Below are positions 1 through 5,660 of a DNA stretch of 12,662 bases, in pieces. Under the pieces are notes generated by a model, which saw only the letters and a program-made list of their open reading frames with translations, was not told the origin of the DNA and did not search any database. Position 1 is the stretch's first letter, and every line of letters begins with the position of its first letter. The DNA is from an uncultured Lachnospiraceae bacterium (GTDB lineage Bacteria > Bacillota > Clostridia > Lachnospirales > Lachnospiraceae). The translations under genes were made by a program, and so were the position numbers. The stretch is taken from the NCBI GenBank assembly GCA_900313745.1, contig OMSM01000520.1, positions 1 through 12,662 of the forward strand, read 5' to 3'.

Positions 1-941
1 AAATAGTAGGGCACGAGATAGTCGGTGTGGTAGTAGTCGGAAAGCGCATAGTAGATGTTGTTCTTCGAGGGGTCGGGGCCGTAGGAGAAGCCCTCCTGCT
101 CCGTCAGGAGTTTTATCTGAAGGCGCATGCCGGGGCCGTCCTTGGGGCCGCCGCTCGCCGCGTAGATGTAGAAGGGAAGGTCAGGGTACTCCTTGATGGG
201 CGCGGTGATGTAGTCCACGATCTCCTCGTCCGTGAAGGTGGGGAAGGGGCCGCTTCCGGGCGGCATGGGCAGGGGCTTGTCGCCGCAGATCCCGCCGCTG
301 GTCGGGCAGAAGTACCGGAAATACGGGAACGCGTGGTGGAACATCCTCCAGGTCCAGGCGCCGCCCCTGGAGTAGCCGGAGAAGGCGCGGTGGTCGCGGG
401 AGGCGCGGATGGCCGCGTCGTCGGGACTCTCGAGATAAGTGTTGTAGCGCGTTTCGACAAGGGGGATGATATCCCTCACGATCTCCTTGTCGTAATTGCC
501 GGGGATGCCGGGCGTCCAGCCGTCGCCGGACTCCGCGCCGCCGGTCTGGGTGCGCTCCTCGGCATCCCTCATGGGGTCCATGTAATAGGTGACGAAGACG
601 ATGATGCAGGGATCCAGCTCGCCCGAGTCGAACAGCATGTCAAACATGTACTTGTTGCCGCCGACTGCGAACATGGCGGGCTCGCAGGTGTTGCCGTGCT
701 GGAAGTAGAGCACGTTGTACCTTCTCGCCTTGTCCTCCGGGTCGTAGCAGTACGGCAGGTACACGTAGAGCCTCTTGTGATAGGTGATCCCGTTCTCATA
801 GACCGCCGTGTCGTAGTCGATCTTGTCCACGGTGCCCATTCTCTCCGGGACGCCGGTCCTGAGATACGGGTTTTCCTCGAAGACGGTCTCGTAGTCCAGA
901 ACCTCTCCGGGTTTCGTAATGACTGTCCTGAATTCCTGCAT
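1..941 (-). CDS. CE1/esterase-D-like alpha/beta-hydrolase esterase, C-terminus cut by window edge
   Basis: The minus strand is open from an ATG at 939-941 to the left edge, giving 313 visible codons and no stop. The start is preceded by a good ribosome site (GGGAGG, six bases upstream). Residues about 55-83 (HKRLYVYLPYCYDP, then VLYFQHG) match the first strands and the His-Gly oxyanion region of esterase-D / carbohydrate esterase family 1 proteins. GYSRGG at residues 189-194 is the nucleophile elbow, with Ser191 as likely catalytic Ser. The catalytic His should lie beyond the edge. There is no signal peptide, so it is probably cytoplasmic. Enzymes of this group release feruloyl or acetyl groups from plant-polysaccharide fragments, or act on other small esters; the substrate cannot be read from the sequence. 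It is divergent from the sulfatase. The call of an esterase is firm; feruloyl esterase is only a possibility. Confidence 0.8.
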   Translation of the reverse strand, partial: MQEFRTVITKPGEVLDYETVFEENPYLRTGVPERMGTVDKIDYDTAVYENGITYHKRLYVYLPYCYDPEDKARRYNVLYFQHGNTCEPAMFAVGGNKYMFDMLFDSGELDPCIIVFVTYYMDPMRDAEERTQTGGAESGDGWTPGIPGNYDKEIVRDIIPLVETRYNTYLESPDDAAIRASRDHRAFSGYSRGGAWTWRMFHHAFPYFRYFCPTSGGICGDKPLPMPPGSGPFPTFTDEEIVDYITAPIKEYPDLPFYIYAASGGPKDGPGMRLQIKLLTEQEGFSYGPDPSKNNIYYALSDYYHTDYLVPYY

Positions 942-1260
942 GCTCTTCCTCCCTTCCTCTGACAATAAGGATGGTCCTTCCGGCAATGTGGATCGTCGGA
1001 ATCTTCTTATAATTCGCCCTTCTGCCAGGCGGATTCTGTTTCCTTATTCCATTATAGGCGGAATGCAGACAGAAAGAATTGCAGGATTATGACAGGTTTT
1101 GTCAACTTATCTCCGGGCGGGCTGCATCCACTCGGAGGGATCCGAAACCGCGGTAAATGACCGTTGAGAACTTTCCGCAAGTATGCTAAGAGAAAAGGGA
1201 GGTCCGCCGGCCAGGCAGACATACCGGCCGCGGAGTCTCCCGAACACAAGGAGCACATAT
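942..1260. promoter_or_regulatory. Divergent intergenic region between esterase and sulfatase
   Basis: This 319-base gap holds the presumed promoters of both flanking genes. A perfect minus-strand TATAAT lies at 1051-1056, about 110 bases from the esterase start, but its -35 region is poor. A plus-strand TATAAT at 1008-1013 also lacks a good -35. A small dyad, TGACA (1090-1094) and TGTCA (1100-1104) with a 5-base spacer, could be an operator. The plus-strand AAGGAG at 1248-1253 is the sulfatase ribosome site. No RNA gene or convincing small gene was seen. Confidence 0.35.
1051..1056 (-). promoter_or_regulatory. Candidate -10 box for the esterase gene
   Basis: The minus strand reads a perfect TATAAT here. 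The hexamer 17 bases upstream does not resemble TTGACA, so the promoter would be weak or activator-dependent. The call rests on one hexamer and the sensible distance to the esterase start. Confidence 0.25.
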
Positions 1261-3117
1261 ATGACTGCATCAAGACCCAATATCATCATCCTTAATCCCG
1301 ACGAGATGCGCGCGGATATCCTGGGGCATCTGGGCATGCCGCTGTCCGGAGGCATGCCCGCGGAAGAAGCCGCCGCGTCGGCAATGACCGCTTCGGCGGT
1401 GACTGCAACGCCAATATCTGCCGATGCAGATACCGGCGCTGCGTACTGCCCCTTCTCCCCCACGCCCTTCCTGGACCGGCTCGTCGCCTCCGGCGCCTTC
1501 TCCTTCCGCTATGCCTTCACCACCAATCCGGTGTGCGTACCCAGCCGGTGCTCCTTCTCCACGGGACTCTATCCCCACGTTCATGGTCACCGCACGATGC
1601 AGCATCTCCTGCATGCGGGCGAATCCACGATCTTCAGCGAGCTGAAGGCCGCCGGCTACCATGTGTGGATGAACGCCCGCAATGACCTCATCGCCGGCGG
1701 CGATCCCTCGCTCATCGCGAAACACGCGGACGAAATCTATTACTGTGACCGCTCCGCCCCGGAGAACCGGACGCCGTCCATCATCCCGGAGTTCCCCTAC
1801 TCCCATTTCTCCGGTGTGACCGGCAACCTGCGCGGCGACCTGGAGGACACGGAGGCAGCCTGTGAGCGGATACGGAGCTGGGCCGCCGGCAGCGACGCCG
1901 ACGCCGATACGCCCTCAACAGCCAACTCCCGGACAGTGGATTACGCTGCATACAGCCATAACCAGTCTCCCGCCTGCGCTCAAAACCGCCCTCTCTGCCT
2001 CTACCTGGGGTTCCAGAACCCCCACCCGCCCTATGCTGTCTCCGCAGATTACCTGGAGCGTGTAAAGGACATTCCCCTTGCTCCGAGAATCCGTCTTGAC
2101 GAGACCCGCGGCAAATGCGAGGCCATCCACGCCCTTGTCCGCGAGTCCGGACTTCAGGATTTCGGTGAGAAGCGCTGGGAGGAGATGCGCCGCATCTACG
2201 CCGCCCAGTGTCTGCTCATCGACGATCTCATCGGCAGGGTCCTCGACACGCTCAAGAAAACCGGGCTTTATGACAGCTCCGCGATCTTCATCCTCTCCGA
2301 CCACGGAGACTGGACCGGGGACTATGACCTGCCGGAAAAGGCCCAGAACTGCTTCGACGACAGCCTTCTGCGAGTGCCGTTCATCGTGAAGCCTCCGAAG
2401 AACGCCGCAGCTGCGGCCTGGACTACGGGTAAAGGCAGCTGCGGTGCGGAAGGACAGCCGGGAACTACGTGTATCCTTGACCCCCTGGTTCAGAATATCG
2501 ATCTCTACCCTACGGTACTGGACTATGCCGGCGTCACTCCGGACCATGACCACTTCGGGAGAAGTCTCCGGCCTTATATCGAGCAGCACGCCAACGACCT
2601 GCCGGCAGCGAACGGGCAGGATTCCGGCAGCCTCCCGGCAATGAACGGGCGCGATTCAGATGCTCTCCTGGCCGCGCGGGACAGCCAGGATCCCGGTGCT
2701 CTCCCGACATCGCCAGAAAGACAGTATGTCTTCGCCGAAGGCGGACGTCTTGCGGAGGAGCTTCAGTGCGACGAGTACCACGTGAGCGGTCCCGACGGCC
2801 CGCCCGTCGGGGCGGAATACCGCGCCCGCATGGTCGTGCAGAAAGACCATCTTGCCCACGAGAAGGGCACGATGGTCCGCGATAAGGAATTCAAATATGT
2901 GAAACGACTCTCCGGGCGGGACGAATTCTACGACCTGCGCACGGATCCCGGCGAGCGTATTAACCTGCTGGGCGGCACCCCCGGCGCGAAATCATACGAC
3001 GTTCTCACCGCGGAACAACGCGAAGCCCTGGTGCGGCTGAAGGAGGCCATGCTCTCCTGGTACCAGCGTACCTGCGATGTTGTGCTCCGGCGCTACGATC
3101 AGAGGAGCTTCCGCTGA
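1261..3117 (+). CDS. Cys-type (formylglycine) sulfatase, S1 family, with low-complexity insertions
   Basis: This hydrolyses a sulfate ester on an unidentified substrate, probably a sugar. The start at 1261 is chosen because AAGGAG sits seven bases upstream and family homology begins at once (RPNIIILNPDEMRAD); an in-frame ATG at 1183 would only add an unrelated basic leader. The 618-residue protein has metal ligand Asp14 in PDEMRAD. The modification motif is CVPSR, with Cys92 as formylglycine precursor, followed by GLYPHVHGH. SDHGD at 346-350 and Lys360 are the second metal/active-site block, and FYDLRTDPGE near 557-565 is the usual C-terminal signature. No signal peptide is seen, so it acts in the cytoplasm on imported substrate. 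No maturation enzyme (anSME type) is nearby. Insertions rich in Ala, Asp and Gly lie at about residues 27-62, 208-245, 380-404 and 447-485. It is divergent from the esterase. Confidence 0.9.
   Translation: MTASRPNIIILNPDEMRADILGHLGMPLSGGMPAEEAAASAMTASAVTATPISADADTGAAYCPFSPTPFLDRLVASGAFSFRYAFTTNPVCVPSRCSFSTGLYPHVHGHRTMQHLLHAGESTIFSELKAAGYHVWMNARNDLIAGGDPSLIAKHADEIYYCDRSAPENRTPSIIPEFPYSHFSGVTGNLRGDLEDTEAACERIRSWAAGSDADADTPSTANSRTVDYAAYSHNQSPACAQNRPLCLYLGFQNPHPPYAVSADYLERVKDIPLAPRIRLDETRGKCEAIHALVRESGLQDFGEKRWEEMRRIYAAQCLLIDDLIGRVLDTLKKTGLYDSSAIFILSDHGDWTGDYDLPEKAQNCFDDSLLRVPFIVKPPKNAAAAAWTTGKGSCGAEGQPGTTCILDPLVQNIDLYPTVLDYAGVTPDHDHFGRSLRPYIEQHANDLPAANGQDSGSLPAMNGRDSDALLAARDSQDPGALPTSPERQYVFAEGGRLAEELQCDEYHVSGPDGPPVGAEYRARMVVQKDHLAHEKGTMVRDKEFKYVKRLSGRDEFYDLRTDPGERINLLGGTPGAKSYDVLTAEQREALVRLKEAMLSWYQRTCDVVLRRYDQRSFR
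2599..2703 (+). repeat. Imperfect tandem peptide repeat inside the sulfatase
   Basis: Residues 447-481 contain a degenerate repeat of about 11-13 residues: LPAANGQDSGS, LPAMNGRDSDA, LLAARDSQDPGA, then LPTSPER. The copies are in frame and diverged at DNA level. They sit in a loop between RPYIEQ and the conserved YVFAEGG, so they probably do not disturb the fold. Confidence 0.7.
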
Positions 3118-3122
3118 GCTGA

Positions 3123-3202
3123 GCCGCCTGCGGCGGCCCTTGCTTGCCATTCCCGGCGCCCGGAATTGCTCCTGGCCTCCGTTTCGGCCGCCGCAGGCGG
3201 CC
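3123..3202. repeat. REP/BIME-like cluster of palindromes after the sulfatase
   Basis: GCCGCCTGCGGCGGCC (3123-3138) and its exact reverse complement (3186-3201) form a perfect 16-bp inverted repeat with a 47-base spacer. The right arm is itself a hairpin: GGCCGCC (3186-3192), loop GCA, GGCGGCC (3196-3202). The left arm can form a 5-bp hairpin (GCCGC/GCGGC). In the spacer, 3149-3166 is an 18-base palindrome with one C-C mismatch pair. No T-tract follows, so it is not a typical intrinsic terminator. It starts six bases after the sulfatase stop and could protect or end that mRNA. Confidence 0.55.
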
Positions 3203-3298
3203 CTGGCTAGTCATAATCGGCGGTCGGAATGACTGCATACGCAGGAACCGGTGCCGACAGATGATATACTATCTTTTAGACCATCAATTTGATTATCG

Positions 3299-3336
3299 GG
3301 CGCCGCTCTGCGCTTCCCGCGGAATCAGGCGGCGCC
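3299..3336. repeat. 8-bp inverted repeat just upstream of the small membrane gene
   Basis: GGCGCCGC (3299-3306) and GCGGCGCC (3329-3336) are perfect complements with a 22-base loop. The 3' arm abuts the purine-rich ribosome site at 3337-3348, so the stem could affect access to the start of the small gene. This may also be chance in GC-rich DNA. Confidence 0.3.
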
Positions 3337-3352
3337 GGAGAGGAAGAACGAG

Positions 3353-3532
3353 ATGAAACCATGGGAATGGCTTGCGTTTATCGCAGGAATTATTCTGATT
3401 GGCGCCGTAATGGCGGCTGTCTTCTTCGTGTCCTTTGAGTTCGCCATGATGTTTATGCCTTTTATCTTGCTGTTCGGATTAATCGCCGGAATCGTGCGGA
3501 AAAAGAAGCATCCGGAGGATGGGCAGGAATAA
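3353..3532 (+). CDS. Small hydrophobic membrane protein, 59 residues
   Basis: An ATG at 3353 follows a purine-rich ribosome site (GGAGAGGAAG, about 5-15 bases upstream) and opens a 59-residue frame ending in TAA. Residues about 5-48 are almost wholly hydrophobic (start WLAFIAGIILIGAVMAAVFF) and could form two membrane helices or a hairpin. The tail is basic then acidic (RKKKHPEDGQE), which predicts an inside C-terminus by the positive-inside rule. I do not recognise the family. Its last codons overlap, in another frame, the AraC-type remnant starting at 3519. Composition and ribosome site favour a real gene. Confidence 0.55.
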   Translation: MKPWEWLAFIAGIILIGAVMAAVFFVSFEFAMMFMPFILLFGLIAGIVRKKKHPEDGQE

Positions 3533-3638
3533 CGCCGCCCTGACGGTCAGCACGATCGCTTCCGAGGTGGGGTACTCCAGTTTCTCCTACTTCGCCCTGA
3601 TGTTCCGGCAGATCACCCTTTTACTCCGCCCAGCGTGA
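3519..3638 (+). pseudogene. Remnant of an AraC/XylS-type helix-turn-helix gene
   Basis: The plus-strand frame reads a 39-residue peptide containing LTVSTIASEVGYSS followed by FSYFALMFRQIT. This is the second helix-turn-helix and signature region of AraC-type regulators (usual pattern: tv.EIA..VGY.s.sYF.r.FK...G.tP..YR). The first helix-turn-helix and the rest of the protein are absent upstream. Homology ends at Thr33 (codon 3615-3617), exactly where the convergent permease gene ends (stop complement at 3613-3615); the following residues LLLRPA are unrelated. An in-frame ATG at 3519 lacks a properly spaced ribosome site. It is best read as a truncated gene fragment left by a rearrangement. Confidence 0.7.
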
Positions 3639-4506
3639 TTCCCTTGATAAAGTTTTTCTGTATAAACGGATATATTATCACAATCGGAAGAATGCCCAGG
3701 ACCGCCATCGACATCCGGATCGAGACCGTAGGAATCGCGGAAAGCCCAACGTCCGCGTTGGCGAGCTTCGTATTCTGCGAGAGATATTGGATATTCTGGA
3801 TCATCCGGTTCAGAAGATTCTGAATGGAGTACAGGTCGGTCCGCTTGGTAAGGTAAATATACCCGTTCTGCCAGTCATTCCAGTAACCGATCCCGGCAAA
3901 GAGTCCGATGGTCGTAACGATCGGCTTGGCCAGCGGAAGAGCGATCCTTAAGAGTGTCTGCCACTCCCCTGCCCCGTCAATTTTCGCGGCCTCAAGGATC
4001 TCGTCCGGGACGGATGCGGTGAAGTAGCTCTTCATGAGCATGATATAAAACCCGTTCGTTACCAGGCCGGGGATAAGTATGGCGGCAAAGGAGTTTTTGA
4101 TCTGGAAGACATTCGTGTAATTGATGTAGGTGGGAACCAGTCCGCCGTTAAACAGCATGGTGAAAAACACGTAAAATGTAATCAGTCCGCGCCCGGGAAG
4201 GCCGGGTCTTGAAAGGCCATAGGCAATTAATGTCGTTACAACCAGCGCGAGCGTAACCCCGACGACGGTGAGTACCACCGAGATGTAATACGCGTGCGGG
4301 ACGGCGTTTCCGGTCTTGAACACATACTCATATGCGTACAGGGAAAACTTCTCCGGGAAGAATGAGTATCCGTTTCGAACCAGTGCGCCGTCATCCGTGA
4401 TTGAGGACATGAAGAGAAGAATCATCGGGAGGAGCGCAAAAAGCGACAAAATGATCATTACGATATGGCCTATCGTCTGGAAAATACGGTCTTCACGGGT
4501 ACGCAT
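3613..4506 (-). CDS. Carbohydrate ABC transporter permease, LplC/YtcP-like
   Basis: This is the second inner-membrane subunit of the sugar importer. The 297-residue protein has about six hydrophobic helices, the first at residues 12-34. FFTMLFNGGLVPTY at 114-127 is typical of the LplC/YtcP branch of CUT1 permeases. The EAA loop, EAAKIDGAGEWQTLLRIALP within 172-191, contacts the ATPase. The C-terminus FIKGITLGGVKG is the usual family ending. It is last in the minus-strand operon, 142 bases after the first permease, which is long for an operon. A run of seven G at a ribosome-site distance precedes the ATG; an in-frame TAA upstream rules out a longer start. Its stop lies inside the AraC-type remnant. 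Confidence 0.93.
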   Translation of the reverse strand: MRTREDRIFQTIGHIVMIILSLFALLPMILLFMSSITDDGALVRNGYSFFPEKFSLYAYEYVFKTGNAVPHAYYISVVLTVVGVTLALVVTTLIAYGLSRPGLPGRGLITFYVFFTMLFNGGLVPTYINYTNVFQIKNSFAAILIPGLVTNGFYIMLMKSYFTASVPDEILEAAKIDGAGEWQTLLRIALPLAKPIVTTIGLFAGIGYWNDWQNGYIYLTKRTDLYSIQNLLNRMIQNIQYLSQNTKLANADVGLSAIPTVSIRMSMAVLGILPIVIIYPFIQKNFIKGITLGGVKG

Positions 4507-4648
4507 GAATATTCCCCCCCGACTCTTTTAAAAACTTACTTTGAACAGATCAGCTGGTTTTCTCGCGGCAGCGGACTGCCTCTCGAAAAACCTCATCAAA
4601 AACTGCTGACGCATCTTCTGATTCGGCCGGCTTCCTTACGAAAGCAGC
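4507..4648. other. Unusually long gap between the two permease genes
   Basis: These 142 bases separate genes that are normally close or overlapping. No conserved reading frame was found. A weak hairpin is possible (GGCAG/CTGCC, 4569-4582). No terminator or promoter is convincing, so the genes are still likely to be cotranscribed. Confidence 0.4.
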
Positions 4649-5584
4649 TCAGAACAGGGCGTTCTCCGGATCAAGTTTCCGGAGAAGAAGGTTGGAAATA
4701 ACGACCAGGACAAATCCAACAACAGACTGATAAAATCCGGCTGCCGCAGATAGAGCTATATCGCCGAGCTCCAGCAGTCCCCTGTAGACGTAGGTATCAA
4801 TGGTATTCGTAACAGGGAACAGCGGACCCGAGTTCATCGGCACCTGATAGAACAGGCTGAAATCCGAATAGAATATCCGCCCAATGGCGAGGAATGTCAT
4901 CATGACGACGGTCGGTTTAAGGAGCGGAAGCGTAATACTGGTAATCTGCTTCATCTTTCCCGCCCCGTCTATGGCGGCGGCCTCGTAGTAATTCCGGTCA
5001 ATTCCCAGAATCGTGGAAAGATAGATAATGCAGTTGTAGCCGATTACCTTCCAGCTGTTTACAAAAATAATGATATATGGCCAGTATTTCTTCTCCTGGT
5101 ACCAGAATATGGCCTCCTTGCCCATAAGCCGCAGAATGGTCCGGTTAAAGAAACCGTTCTCGGCAGAGAGAAAGGCAAATACCAGATAGCTTACGATAAC
5201 CATGGAGATCATGTACGGAAGAAGAATCGCCGACTGATAGAAATTCTTGGCCTTCCCCGTAAGCTCTGACAGGATGATTGCCACCGCAATTGCGAGAACA
5301 GTATTTACTATGATGAATGCCAGGTTATATAAAAGCGTGTTCCTGGTAATCACAAACGCGTCTTTCGTCGCAAAAAGATATTTGAAATTCTTAAGGCCGA
5401 CCCAGGCCGATTTATAGATGCCTTTTTTGGCATTATAGCTCTTAAACGCGAGAACCAGGCCAGGAAGCGGCATGTAGTTATTGATAAAGAGATAGATTAC
5501 GCCCGGCAGGATCATCAGATATACCGGCAGGTATTTCCGAAACCTGACCTTCCCCTTGGAGAACGAATTTGCGGAGGATTTCAT
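4649..5584 (-). CDS. Carbohydrate ABC transporter permease, LplB/YtaB-like
   Basis: This is the first inner-membrane subunit of the sugar importer. The 311-residue protein opens with a basic N-terminus, then YLPVYLMILPGVIYLFINNYMPLPG at residues 18-42, where the MILPG and YMPLPG signatures mark LplB-type permeases. About six helices follow. The EAA loop, EAAAIDGAGKMKQITSITLP at 201-220, binds the ATPase. The C-terminus LLLRKLDPENALF is the family ending. A GAGG ribosome site precedes the ATG. It lies 76 bases downstream of the binding-protein gene, with a strong hairpin in between, and pairs with the permease at 3613-4506. Confidence 0.93.
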   Translation of the reverse strand: MKSSANSFSKGKVRFRKYLPVYLMILPGVIYLFINNYMPLPGLVLAFKSYNAKKGIYKSAWVGLKNFKYLFATKDAFVITRNTLLYNLAFIIVNTVLAIAVAIILSELTGKAKNFYQSAILLPYMISMVIVSYLVFAFLSAENGFFNRTILRLMGKEAIFWYQEKKYWPYIIIFVNSWKVIGYNCIIYLSTILGIDRNYYEAAAIDGAGKMKQITSITLPLLKPTVVMMTFLAIGRIFYSDFSLFYQVPMNSGPLFPVTNTIDTYVYRGLLELGDIALSAAAGFYQSVVGFVLVVISNLLLRKLDPENALF

Positions 5585-5611
5585 ATTTATACCTCGCTGG
5601 CCATTTACAGA

Positions 5612-5637
5612 CGGGAGGGGGACACGGCCCCCTCCCG
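5612..5637 (-). promoter_or_regulatory. Strong intra-operon hairpin between binding-protein and permease genes
   Basis: CGGGAGGGGG and CCCCCTCCCG form a perfect 10-bp, nearly all G-C stem around a 6-base loop. It begins 23 bases after the binding-protein stop. In the operon transcript no U-tract follows (next bases TCTGTAAATGG), so it is not a standard intrinsic terminator. In sugar transporter operons, such stems protect the upstream mRNA 3' end or attenuate, giving more binding protein than permease. That role is inferred here. Confidence 0.7.
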
Positions 5638-5660
5638 GATTTTAATACTTATAGATCTTA

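Noticed and set aside
27..962. Long plus-strand open frame of 311 codons opposite the esterase
   Set aside because: Val/Gly/Arg/Ala-rich composition is typical of the antisense of a GC-rich gene, and the minus strand carries a clear GYSRGG hydrolase over the same bases.
1183..1260. Upstream in-frame ATG giving the sulfatase a 26-residue N-terminal extension
   Set aside because: The extension is basic and unlike a signal peptide, while ATG 1261 has a well-spaced AAGGAG and starts the conserved fold.
2599..2703. Possible CRISPR-like or DNA tandem repeat
   Set aside because: Copies are in frame, diverged, without spacers of constant size, and lie inside an intact sulfatase gene.
3123..3202. 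Intrinsic terminator of the sulfatase gene
   Set aside because: Stable stems are present, but no T-tract follows any of them on either strand; kept as a REP-like element instead.
3144..3356. 70-codon plus-strand frame between sulfatase and the small membrane gene
   Set aside because: It runs through the palindromes, is Arg-rich and has no ribosome site or recognisable pattern.
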